From positions 1 to 29,387 of the forward strand of contig NW_013546201.1 of assembly GCF_000760515.2 (NCBI RefSeq): a stretch of 29,387 bases of DNA, written 5' to 3'. Shown piece by piece: positions 18,708 to 29,197 of this stretch. Position 1 is the first letter of the stretch. Each line of letters opens with the position of its first letter. The notes under the pieces are model-generated. The model was not told where the DNA came from. It saw only the letters and a program-made list of their open reading frames with translations, and did no database searches. The DNA comes from Mitosporidium daphniae. Lineage: Eukaryota; Microsporidia. Made by a program: the position numbers and the translations under genes.

Positions 18708-20195
18708 ATGACAATGGAAGAAAAAGAGGGGGGCCAAGAGACCATTGCACTAGGCGATGCCAAGCCAGAACTTGTTCACGCATGTGACGAGATCACAAAT
18801 AAGAACATCCCTTTACATGCAATTGAACAGAGGATAACAGGCATCGATACTGAAGACAAACTTCGCAAGGCAGTGGAGATTAGACGAGCCCTCCTTGGCG
18901 TTGTGGACATTCCGTGGGCTTCTGACATGCACTATTCTTCTGTTTATGGACGATGCTGTGAAAATGTGATCGGATACGTACCGCTACCGGTTGGTGCTGT
19001 CACTGGGGCAATCATTGATGGCAAGGAGTTTACAATTCCCATGGCCACAACAGAAGGGGCCTTGGTGGCATCCACACAACGCGGCTTCAAGGCAATCATG
19101 AAGGCTGGCGGCACTGGCGTGCAAACTTATGTTCACGCAGATGGGATGACCCGTGCACCTATCGTCCATTTTGAAGAGTTGTCTGATGCAATTGCTTTGA
19201 AGAGCTGGATTGCGATGCAGGAAAATTTTGCTCTCATTGAGAGTACGTTCAATGCAACCTCCTCCTATGCCAAACTCGCCAAGGTAAGCATTTGCCATCA
19301 AGCCTGTTTTGTCCTCGTCGATTTCCTTTGCATTCGTGCATGTCTTTGATACTGCATTTCCTGACCATAGATCGACGCTACAATTTGTGGGACGGACCTT
19401 TTCCTCCGCTTCAAAGCCACCACTGGCGATGCGATGGGTATGAACATGCTTTCGAAGGGCTGCGAACAAGTCCTTATCACTCTGAAAGAAAAGTTCCCAA
19501 AAATGAAAATCATCTCGCTTTCCGGAAATTACTGCACAGACAAGAAGGCAGCGGCGTTGAATTGGATCGATGGCCGTGGTAAATCGGTCGTCGCACTGGC
19601 AACAATTCCTGCATCGGTTGTCGAAACCGTGTTGCATGTCGATGTGGCAGACTTGGTCGATGCGTCTATCAAAAAAAACTTCAAGGTTAGTCTGATTCCT
19701 CATCATCGCTTTCACACTCCCCTGATAACACCATTTGCTTTTAATACCAAATTTCCATCTTCTACAAATTGCTGACATACGCAGGGCTCGGCATTGGCAG
19801 GTGCAATGGGAGGTTTTAATGCTCAGGCAGCCAACATTGTCAGTGCCATTTTCATAGCGACAGGACAGGATCCGGCCCAGGCAGTGGTTTCCTCATCCTG
19901 CCTTACGGAAATGGAGAAGCTTCCCAATGGCTCACTAAAGATTTGCTGCACCATGCCTTCCTTGGAGGTTGGGACAATAGGCGGCGGCACTCATCTTCGT
20001 CCACAACAAGCTGCACTTGAAATGATGGGGATAGCGGGTCCAACGCCGCAGCATCTCTCATACGGAGAAAATGCTCGCAGCCTTGCAAAAATAATTTGTG
20101 CAACCGTTTTGGCTGCAGAACTTTCCCTCATGGCATCGCTCATACAGGGTACCCTCACGGAGGCTCATTTGGCGCTCAACAGGTCCAAAGCATAA
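18708..20195 (+). CDS. HMG-CoA reductase, class I catalytic domain without membrane anchor
   Basis: NADPH-dependent reduction of HMG-CoA to mevalonate, the committed step of sterol/isoprenoid synthesis. Three exons (18708-19283, 19371-19685, 19785-20195) over introns of 87 and 99 nt, both phase 0, give 433 aa. Signatures: [26 protein letters not shown] (catalytic Glu116), [23 protein letters not shown] (Lys250/251), GQDPAQ (Asp326), [13 protein letters not shown] and AHLALNRS (His425), equivalent to human Glu559, Lys691, Asp767 and His866. Most fungal and animal enzymes have an N-terminal multi-TM/sterol-sensing domain. Here the ATG starts almost at the catalytic domain and DCP1 begins 129 bp upstream, leaving no room for one, so a soluble enzyme is predicted. 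The serine phosphorylated by AMPK in mammals has an equivalent (Ser431), but the surrounding basic residue is missing. Thiolase follows 149 bp downstream. Confidence 0.95.
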
Positions 20196-20344
20196 ATCCC
20201 TTGCCTCTCTCCCATTGAAAACGTGGCATTTAAAATTTAATTTGATAAATTTATTTCCCAATTAGTGCGCAGATCACACATCTGCCTATTGATTTAGAAG
20301 GTTTGATTTGTCGATGATGCCATTTCGATCGCTGCAATTTTCCG

Positions 20345-21514
20345 ATGCCAATTGCCAGCGACAATGACGTTGTTATTTGTGGAGCCGTGAGAACGCCGCT
20401 TCAGCGAGCATACAAGGGAAAATTTAAAGAGCTCCACCCAGAGGATTTGCTTGCTGCTGCTCTTAAGGGGCTCGTGCGGAAAACAGGGATCAATCCGAAC
20501 GCTATCCAGGACATCGCCGTAGGTACTGTGCTTACACCAGGGGGCGGTGCAACTGCAGCACGTATGGCAGCATTTTCCGCCGGCTTCCCGGAAACATGCA
20601 GCATTATGACGGTCAATAGACAGTGTTCTTCTGGACTTCAGGCGATCGCTGCAATTGCGTCTTCCATCACCAGTGGCCAGATTGACATTGGGATTGGCGC
20701 AGGCATGGAATCGATGAGCAGAAACTATGGCGATTTTTCTTCGCTTTCCTTCTCCACAGACGTGATGAATAGCTGCGATCAGGCCTCTGATTGCTTGATG
20801 CCGATGGGCGAAACTGCAGAGATTGTTGCAGAAAGCTTTGGCGTCGATAGGCAAGCTCAGGATCGGTTTTCGCTCTGTTCACACCAAAAGGCAGCCCGTG
20901 CGCAACAACAAGGGCTTTTTGCAGAAGAGATCATACCCATCGACAATGTCACGGATGATGACGGGATCCGTCTGCAGGCAACGATCGAATCGCTCTCTGC
21001 ATTGAAACCGGCATTCAGGCCTCCGCCTTTGGGCACAGCAACAGCAGGAAATTCATCCCAGATCACAGATGGTGCGGCAGCGGTACTTTTGGCGCGTCGC
21101 TCGACTGCTCGCGCACTAGGCCTTGTCATTTTGGCACGCTTTTGTTCGTACGCAGTCGTGGGCGTCCCTCCACGAGTGATGGGCGTCGGACCAGCGTACG
21201 CAATTCCGGTTGCCGTTAAGCGGGCCTCGCTAACGCTACAAGATATCGGAATCTTTGAAATCAATGAGGCATTTGCCTCTCAGATCCTCTACTGCATCCG
21301 CGAGCTCAAGATAGACCCAGAGAGAGTAAACCCAAAAGGTGGGGCTATCGCATTTGGCCACCCATTGGGCGCAACGGGCGCACGCCAAATGGCAACATTG
21401 CTGCCAGAAATGCGGCGCCAAGGCGCACGCTATGGCGTAATTAGCATGTGCATAGGCACGGGCATGGGTGCAGCCGCGGTTATTGCTCTCGAGCCTGCCA
21501 CATCGCGTCTTTGA
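20345..21514 (+). CDS. Peroxisomal-type 3-ketoacyl-CoA thiolase with PTS1 (-SRL)
   Basis: Last step of fatty-acid beta-oxidation, or condensation of acetyl-CoA. The 389-aa single-exon protein is closest to ACAA1/POT1: TVNRQCSSGLQAIA (nucleophile Cys94), GNSSQITDGAAAVLLARRS, SYAVVGVPPRVMGVGPAYA, FEINEAFASQ, GHPLGATGAR (His339) and SMCIGTGMGAAAV (Cys369). The protein ends in Ser-Arg-Leu, a consensus type 1 peroxisomal signal. ACAA1/POT1 proteins normally use an N-terminal PTS2 instead; here the N-terminus (MPIASDNDVVICGAVRTP) begins at the thiolase fold with no presequence. It is in tandem with HMGR and could feed acetoacetyl-CoA to the mevalonate pathway, but its sequence points to beta-oxidation. 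AATAAA follows the stop by one base. It converges with alpha-MPP, 59 bp between stops. Confidence 0.94.
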   Translation: MPIASDNDVVICGAVRTPLQRAYKGKFKELHPEDLLAAALKGLVRKTGINPNAIQDIAVGTVLTPGGGATAARMAAFSAGFPETCSIMTVNRQCSSGLQAIAAIASSITSGQIDIGIGAGMESMSRNYGDFSSLSFSTDVMNSCDQASDCLMPMGETAEIVAESFGVDRQAQDRFSLCSHQKAARAQQQGLFAEEIIPIDNVTDDDGIRLQATIESLSALKPAFRPPPLGTATAGNSSQITDGAAAVLLARRSTARALGLVILARFCSYAVVGVPPRVMGVGPAYAIPVAVKRASLTLQDIGIFEINEAFASQILYCIRELKIDPERVNPKGGAIAFGHPLGATGARQMATLLPEMRRQGARYGVISMCIGTGMGAAAVIALEPATSRL

Positions 21515-21573
21515 AAATAAATTCATATGTCACTTTTGCCATTGCAAGCGTGTGTGTTAGTTTATTTGCGATA

Positions 21574-23261
21574 TCAAGCCCTGGCAAGTGCAGCCTCGAG
21601 CATGCCAAGAGAGTCCGAGAAAGTGGGGAAAGCAGAAAGGTCCTCGCCAGCAGCAGCGAGAGTAGGCAACATGCGTCCTTTTCCAAGCAACCGGTCGCGA
21701 AATTGTCGGAGATCGGCTAAAGAAAAGGCGTCAATTGAGTGGAGAAGACCATCAGGAAAGTGCGTTTCTGGGGAAAGCGTCATACGCGCCCTGAGGAGTG
21801 CCTCAAGATGGGCAAGTCTCGACTCAATACCCATTAATAGCATCGATTTCAATCGGTTCTTTGATCGGCGCCATTGGACGTCATCAACGGCACAATGAAG
21901 GCGCACAAGCTGGCGGATGGCGATTTCCACAGCGGCAGGCTCCCAGCGCTGCTCAACGGCTAGATATATGCCGAGCCAACCAGCAGTGCTGTGCGACTGG
22001 AACATGCAATGTGCATCCTCAATCCATGCATAGCGATTAAGCAGCTCGCAGTAAAGGCGCGAATAGAGACCTTTTCCGGGGCCTCCAGCAGAAAAGGCAG
22101 AGCCGCCGCCAAGCATTGCAGCTGTAAGGGCTTGTGGGACTGTTGCCTGGCGGATGCAGGAAGATGGGCCTGTGGGCCAGCCGATGATAAAGTGTGTTTT
22201 GCCGTGCCAGCGATTGGCCGAGGCAAGTGCAAAGCTCTCCCCAAAACACGAATCCTCAATAAATAACGGTCCAGAGCCAACAGATTCAATTGGGGCAACA
22301 GGATGTTCCTTCCCACCAAGAACAACCTCAAGACCGCCAGAGCGTTCGCTCAGCATCTGCGCAAAGTCATCTGCGGAGAAATGGCCGCCGGAGAGCCCGA
22401 CAACCATTCCTGTCGTTGCCTTGGCACAAAAGCTTCCATAAGATTGTGTGGCCGCTTCACCTTGTGCCAAGATTGAATTTCCCAATCTAAATGTTAAAAC
22501 CGGATTGAAAGGGCATGCAAGTGGGCGTAAACAACGGAAATGACAAATTTACCACGTAAAGGGAGGAAAAAGAACAAAAACCATCCTACTAACCCCTTTG
22601 CAGAGAACATCTGCAAGTAGAGCAGCTCCTGCATAAAGACGTCCGGTGTTTCCTCAACCATTCGCCGCATTTCGATGTCGCGCGTTTCGGTCAAAAGCTT
22701 CTGATCTGCCGTTGAAGGTTCGAGAGCCGGAAAAAGGACGGCCTCCATGAGCGCATCGAGAGCCTCAGGAAGCTTTTCAGGTGCAACGAGGCAGCCCATG
22801 AAGAGCCCGTCACGCGATGGCACCACATGGAGTGACGAAGCAAGAGCAAGAGAACACCGATTGTTCCACTCAGTAGCTCCCGATTTAGCTGTGCATGTTT
22901 GTGCTAGGCGGGCAAACAGTGCAGAGTAGCCAGCCTCGCCAGGCCGCTCGCTTGCCACAGAACATCCAGGCAACCAGACACCCAGTGTACAGAATTGCCA
23001 TTTACTGCCGTCGACCACTGCTTTGATACGTCTTTCAGACTTGCTAGCAAGAGGGGCGGGGCTACTTCCAGCCATGGGCATTAGCCATGGCGAAGGGCTC
23101 CCAAAACCCTCCGCCTGGTAGAGGCTGGTGAGAAGTGGCAATTGGCCATGGCCAGAAGGCCGTAGCACACTCTCTGCATAATGGGGGAGTGCTTCTAGAC
23201 GCATAGGGCTGCCACGGCCAAAGGCAGCCAAGCCAAATAGCCGCCGAGCCAGGTAAATCAT
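21574..23261 (-). CDS. Mitochondrial processing peptidase alpha subunit (M16 family)
   Basis: Binds presequences in the matrix for cleavage by beta-MPP. Two exons (22594-23261, 21574-22486) over a 107-nt intron (GTTAGT...TTTTAACATTTAG, phase 2) give 526 aa. The splice creates SAKGLGNSILA, where alpha-MPPs have a similar GLG/TLGxPxL segment. The diagnostic glycine-rich loop GGGSAFSAGGPGKGLYSRLY lies at about 349-368, followed by LLNRYAWIEDA; this loop distinguishes alpha from beta-MPP. No HxxEH zinc motif is present, as expected for alpha. The N-terminus MIYLARRLFGLAAFGRGSPMR is a good mitochondrial presequence. The N-terminal half is strongly diverged; the usual LxNGLRV segment is hard to see. 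AAATTT lies 15 nt before the ATG and AATAAA 7 nt after the stop. Confidence 0.88.
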
Positions 23262-23386
23262 TTAAATAAAACCGGAAAATTTTGGAAACTCCCATTCAAT
23301 GCGCTACTTTACTAAGCATGACCGCCACTAAACTGGCTAAATTTAGTTGATGAAATTAGAAAAGATCAGAATTATCCATTTATTGA

Positions 23387-26300
23387 TCACTTCTTGTGCC
23401 GCTGGCCGGAAGAAGAGAGCGAGGGAGAGTATCCGGGAGACTTGGGTGAGAAGGCTGTCTGAGAAAAGGCGCCAGGCCTTGGTGAGGATGGCGAATATTT
23501 TGGGCTAGTAGGACTGTAACTTGGGCTGGTAGGGCTGTAGCTAGGACTAGTAGGACTGTAACTTGGGCTAGTGGGTGAATAGCTAGGGCTAGTCGGACTG
23601 TAGCTAGGACTAGTGGGTGAATAGCTAGGGCTAGTCGGGCTGTAACTTGGACTAGTCGGGCTGTAACTTGGACTAGTCGGACTGTAACTTGGACTAGTTG
23701 GACTGTAACTTGGACTAGTCGGACTGTAGCTAGGGCTAGTCGGACTGTAACTCGGGCTGGTAGGGCTGTAGCTAGGACTAGTTGGGCTATAACTTGGACT
23801 AGTTGGGCTATAACTAGGACTAGTTGGACTGTACCCCGGAGATGTTGGGCTGTACCCCGGAGATGTTGGGCTGTACCCCGGAGACGTTGGGCTGTACCCA
23901 GGCGACGTCGGGCTATATCCTGGCGAGGTAGGCGAAAACCTTCCCACAAGAGCAGCAGGCGAGCGACCGCCCCACCATGACGGGGACGAGCCGGAGGAAA
24001 AGCCGCTGGATGTAGAAAAAGGAGAAAAGCCAATGTCACCCGGTGTGCGATATCCATCTCCAGAAGAGCGGAACGTAGGCGAGCGCGATCCTTTCAGGTA
24101 CGGCTGTGGCGAAGATCCAGCTCCAGTCTGCACCCATGGCGAGCGAAAGCCAAGTGACCCTGGCGTGGCTGAACCAGACACTGTGGACATCATGTTTGTC
24201 GCTTGCGCAGCAACCATAGAGTATGCTGTCGCAGAAAGTGCCGGTACAAGAGCGCCCATTGCAAGTCGGTCCTCATCAAGCAGCAGGTCAAATGATCCAG
24301 TCCCAATGGGCGCCATTTGCCCCATCATCACCGACTCGGAAAGCGAGGATCCAACGGGATTGAGCTCACCGGACGCTCCGGCTTCCATCAAGATCTCTAC
24401 AGTCTCCTCGAAGGAACACCGCATCAGTGCGCCATGATCGTCTCTGTTGGTACCGTGGCGTGTGATACCCGTCACAATCCCTCGACGCGTCATGATATCG
24501 GCCAACAGCGAGAGATGCCGCCCATTGACGTATGAGCCGCCGGTCTCAATCACATCCCGCAACTCATTAAGCAATGCGGCACGTGCAGCCTCGATTCCCA
24601 GTACCGTCGCAATTTCAGGCACCGAATTTGAAAGTGTGCGTGAGCAGTCGATTGCATCGAGCACAGGAGCATGCCCAAAGAGCGCACCTAGGCCACCAGC
24701 ACCTGCTGTCTGCAGTTCAACGGTTGCAGCGGTGGCCCCCGCAGCTCGCTCCACAATAAATACACGGTTGATGCCTGGAATGCCTTTGAGCCAAATACTC
24801 TCCATCATATTTGCTTCGACACGCCGCAGAAAGAGATCCTCAGCGCATGAATCGTCCGCCAGTAAATCGTCAGTGTTTCCATCAGTATCCATAGCTTCTG
24901 GACGAATAACTCGGCAACGTACTACGGGATGGTCTGCATTCTCGTCAGCATGCAAAATAAGCAAGTCTTGGCCGTAGGCATCCCCGAGTGCTCGTGCTAT
25001 ATCACCAATGGTGACGCCGTGATCCAACATGCTAGCACGGTCTAGCACTAACCGCAATATCCATGGAGAAGCCCGCTGCGATGCCTCCAGTAAGGCAGCA
25101 TCGGGTAATGCAAAGTATGCCTCGACAAGATCTGAATCCTCAGCCACAACTGTGCTCTCCACAGCCGGGTCATAGATGACCTGTGTATACGCTGTCAGTG
25201 CGCGCAGGGGCGTTGCTTCGAGCAATGCGGCGACTTCTTTAGCGATCTCTAGGGGAGAAGATTCTGCAGACCCACTAGTCCGATTGATTGCAGGTCGGAT
25301 GGTCAGTGAAGGCGTGCGTGTATTTACAGCAGCGTTGATGAGCTCCTTAAGCCGCGGCACACCATGTGTCAACTGGCCATGCGAGACACCTGCCAAGTGG
25401 AACGTGTTTAGCGTCATTTGTGTTGCAGGCTCGCCAATCGATTGTGCGGCAATGACACCAACCATTTCTCCTGGGGCTACATGCGCTTTGCGCACGCGGG
25501 CCTCAACCTCTCCTACAACCCAATCAAAAGCCTCGCGCGTTAATCGATGTGCAGTGATCTGCGCTAGCGACAGTCCCATACGCACTGCCGCCTCAAGAGG
25601 CGTCATCACCAGCAAATGCGGGGTAATGATTGAAGAGGAAGGAAAACTTGCCCCTCCTGGGATTACCGTGGACTTGAGACGATCCACAAGAGATGCAACA
25701 GCAACCAGAGCATGGCGCGAGTCAACGGGCTGAACATTGGCGCCTCCTGTGCCCAAATGAAACCGAATGCGAGCGTTCCAAAGTAGGCGCGAAATGTTGA
25801 CAGGTAGTGCCTGCAATTCCACAAGCCCAGTGCGCGGAAAAGCTAGTGCTGCTGCTGCCAAGCCCCGCTGCTCTGCCTCCAATAATGACGCATAGGATGG
25901 ATACGCACCCGTGTGGGTGGGAACGGTAACTCCACCGGTAGGTGCACCACCTACTAAAGCAGCAACGTTGATGCGCTCAAGGGCTTGGGCATCCATGCCG
26001 TCATCGCCGTATGCGAATTGGACAACTTGCCCGAGACCGTTGCGCACAGTGCCATCATATGCGACAGTAAGATCCTCTAGCGCTTTTACAAGCCGCCGTT
26101 GAATGTAGCCTGTCTCGGCAGTTTTGACGGCAGTATCGATAAGCCCTTCACGTCCTCCCATCGCATGAAAGAAGAACTCTTGTGGCGTCAGCCCGCGCAA
26201 ATACGAGTTTTCCACAAAGCCGCGCGATTCAGGCCCATCGTCCGATTTGAGAAAATGTGGCAGCGTGCGCGAGGCGCCGCCGCCACCGCCAAAGCTCATC

Positions 26301-29066
26301 GGAATGCGTGAGCCCTCTACCGTTTGTTGCCCCACACACGCAGTCATTTGCGAAAGATTGATGAAGGTGCCTTTTGAGCCAGCGACCACCATCTGTTTGA
26401 CGTTGTTTTGTTCGCGTAAGAAGCGCTGAGCCGACGCACCAGAGTGATCGCGCGCCCTATTTAATTCCTTGCAAATTTCGTGCTCGAACGTGGAACGCCC
26501 CGTCATACCGGGGAGCGTCGTGAGCCGCCCCGCCTGCGCCCGCGAAATAATTGCCGAGACATTTCGTTTTGCTGTGCGAATCGTTTCTGTTATGGTAGCC
26601 ATGGTGGCTGCATCGGCGACCGTGTCTCCGATGCCGATGGAGAACCCGTTTTCTAGTAGCCAATGAGTCACTAGGCGTTGCAAGCTGCCGAAAAAAGCAC
26701 AGGCTGCTGGCTCGCCACCGCTCCAGCAATGGCCATCGTTGACAAGCACGTGGATCAGTCCACCAGCCGCCGTACCCACGGTACGCTTGCACAAAATTCC
26801 TGTCAGCAATTGCCCATCCTCAATCAGCACCTACAGAGTTGTGGATAAGCACAGGGTAAACACAATGCATCGAGCAAAGACAACGTAAATGGAGCCGAAA
26901 TTTTGTGTGTGTGTGTGTGTGCAAACGTACCTGTGTGTCGGAGAGATTGTCGCGCTCGCCATCGATGTGCGCAGCATGAAACCCAGAAACGTTGAGACCT
27001 GGCGGCAATACTTGCGAAATGAGCTGCTTCCCCGTCCACTGGGCAACAGGTTTGAGCACGGCCGGCATCGGCAGCCGGCCATTCCATTGTGGCGACGCAG
27101 CGGCCCATAGACAGCCCATGACATGGCTCCAGCTCACAAAGACATCCCGCCGCGTCATTTTGCGGATACCCGTTAGTGAATCCTGTACGATGCCCATCAC
27201 TGGCTTGCATCCTTGCGGCGAGATGATTTGTGTCGTGACCGCGGCAAGTGAGCGTAGTTCTGTAGCCGATTCGGGGCCTTGCGGAACATGCATGTTCATT
27301 TCATCCCCGTCAAAGTCTGCATTGTAGGGCGTTGTCACGGAAAGATTTAGCCGGAATGTCGAGTAGGGCATCACACGCACTCGATGGGCCATCATTGACA
27401 TTTTGTGTAGCGATGGTTGCCGATTGAAAAGCACGATATCGCCATCAGACAAATGGCGCTCCACAACTACATTGCGTGCCAACAATAATGACGACTCTGG
27501 GGTCGCAAAACGAAGATCTACGCGAGTCCCGTCCTCGCGGATAACGTATCGTGCTCCAGGATGAACCCGAGGTCCTTCTCGCACCAACGCCGCCAGCCGC
27601 TCTACGTTCCATGGGGTCACGCGTTCTGGCACAGTTAACGTCATGGCGATAGAGCGAGGCACACCAACCTCATCCAGTTCTAGGTTCGGGTCTGGGGAGA
27701 TCACCGTACGTGCAGAAAAATCAACACGCTTTCCCATGAGATTTCCACGCAAACGGCCCTCTTTGCCTTTAAGACGTGCACGTAGGGCTTTAAGTGGCCG
27801 GCCACTTTTTTGCAAAGCCTGTGGTTGCCCTGGAATTTCGTTATCAATAAATGTAGCGCAGTGGAACTGTAAAAGAGCCTCAAACTCTGCCAAGATGTGT
27901 GCAGGAGCCCCTTCAGCCTCGTGCCGTGCTAAAGCAGCGTTCGCTTTGACAATGTCTGCCAGTTTGTGTGTCAAGTCATCTTCGCCTTTGATGGCGGCAC
28001 CTGAATCGGCTTGGATTGCCGGTCGTACCGGTGGAGGCGGCACAGCTAGCACGCTGAGCACCATCCATTCGGGTCGCGCGAAAATGGGCGAAAGCCCCAT
28101 TGTTATCAAATCTTCATCGCGAATCTTGCGGAATAGCGCGAGCACGCGTGAAGGTGGCACAACGCTGCGGGAAAGTGCTTCGTCCCCTGCAGCCTTTGAA
28201 GCGGGAATGACGGCCATTAATCGCAGCCCATCTCGACGGATTTGTGGCTGGATCTGGCCGCACCCAACCATTAGAGGCTGCCCTTTACGTTCATCCTTGG
28301 ACTGTGCTTTCCGCTTGGCTGCCTCCTCTTTGTAAGAAACCCAATCGCCATCCTCTTCTTCGCCTTCGTGGAAGCTGGCAGCGTCAGATGATGATATTGC
28401 GCCCTCGGCCACCGGTTGCTCGATCGTAACGTCGCAACGCATACGCGTCTTGGATATTGCCCAGACGGCGCTGAGACGTGCCCGGGACTCGCGCATCGAA
28501 CGCGCTACTGCTGCCTTTGCAGCAACACCAGGATCTACTCGCAATCGCCCGCAGTGAAAGCAGATGCATTCTAGTATTTTTTTGATCTTGTCAATGTAGC
28601 CGATATGGAAGACCGGTCGTGCCAATTCGATGTGGCCAAAATGCCCAGGGCAGTCGGACATAGACCCGGCACATGTGGCGCATTTGACGGCCCGGTCGTT
28701 GGTGCCAAGACGCGGGTCCGCCAGACCACCGATCTTTGGCACGCCGCCCTCCACCGTTTCTGGGTACTCGATCCGGGCCACGGATACTGCCCGCTGCGGG
28801 TTAGAAAATACGAAAAAATGTAATTTCCAATAAAAAAGTTAATGGGGAAGCCCGAAATATCGAGGCAATAAGTAAATGTGAAGGGAAAAAGAAAATCGAA
28901 AGGAAAATTGTCTTACAATCTCATCCGGTGAGAGCAACCCAAACTGCACCGTGCTGACGCGCTTCAGCGGCGCCCGCGAGGGTGTCGCCATGATGGACGC
29001 AGCCGCAGAGCCTGTGTATGGCAAGCTCGACGTCGTCATCGCGGTGGTCGTCGTCGTCGCAAGCAT
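23387..29066 (-). CDS. RNA polymerase II largest subunit RPB1
   Basis: Catalytic subunit of RNA polymerase II. Three exons (28917-29066, 26931-28793, 23387-26830) over introns of 123 and 100 nt, both phase 0, give 1818 aa. FGLLSPDEI joins across intron 1 to RAVSVARIEYPETVEGG. Then come the clamp zinc site CATCAGSMSDCPGHFGH, GNLMGKRVDFSARTVISPDP, the Mg-binding NADFDGDEMNMHVPQ (about residue 541), and the trigger loop TQMTLNTFHLAGVS (about 1140). The C-terminal domain (residues 1636-1789) has 22 heptads, then a basic tail ending QRHKK. Intron 2 contains a (TG)9 run. The N-terminus has a Thr-rich extension (MLATTTTTAMTTSS); Met26 (MATPSRAPLKR) is an alternative start. AAATTT lies 11 nt upstream of the ATG; AATAAA is 2 nt after the stop. 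The heptad region and invariant motifs make the assignment certain. Confidence 0.98.
23477..23938 (-). repeat. RPB1 CTD: 21-bp coding minisatellite, 22 heptads
   Basis: Read on the minus strand: one FSPTSPG, four YSPTSPG, fifteen exact YSPTSPS, one YSPTSPK and one YSPSSPR. The four YSPTSPG copies use near-identical codons (TACAGCCC... with CCGGGG), while the YSPTSPS copies share ACTAGT (Thr-Ser), so the DNA forms two homogenised blocks. This suggests recent expansion by slippage or unequal exchange. Confidence 0.95.
26904..26921. repeat. (TG)9 microsatellite inside RPB1 intron 2
   Basis: Nine TG dinucleotides on the plus strand, (CA)9 in the transcript, lie about 10 nt from the 5' splice site of the 100-nt intron 26831-26930. 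CA-rich elements near a donor can affect splicing in other organisms; here that is only a possibility. Confidence 0.9.
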
Positions 29067-29197
29067 GCGGGAAGATAAAATTTGTGATGCGTAAACTAAA
29101 ATTTACTTGACCATTAAAATTTAGCCGCTAATTAGGGTTGGAGCTGTAATATTTAGGCTGATAAATTGGTGTTTTCCTTTTCATACAAATTTGGGGG
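29067..29197. promoter_or_regulatory. Divergent RPB1/SPC1 promoter region
   Basis: This 131-bp A+T-rich spacer separates two divergent starts. Each has AAATTT close by: at 29078-29083 (reading towards RPB1, 11 nt before its ATG, followed by TATCTTCCCGC) and at 29187-29192 (5 nt before the SPC1 ATG, followed by GGGGG). The combination of AAATTT with a C or G run next to the start recalls start-proximal signals reported for Microsporidia. Confidence 0.6.

Noticed and set aside
23380-24057. Long minus-strand frame overlapping the CTD
   Set aside because: It is the shifted reading of the 21-bp CTD repeats and has only repeat-derived sequence.
24033-28823. Many plus-strand frames opposite RPB1
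   Set aside because: Antisense shadows of a G+C-rich coding region; RPB1 is unbroken on the minus strand.
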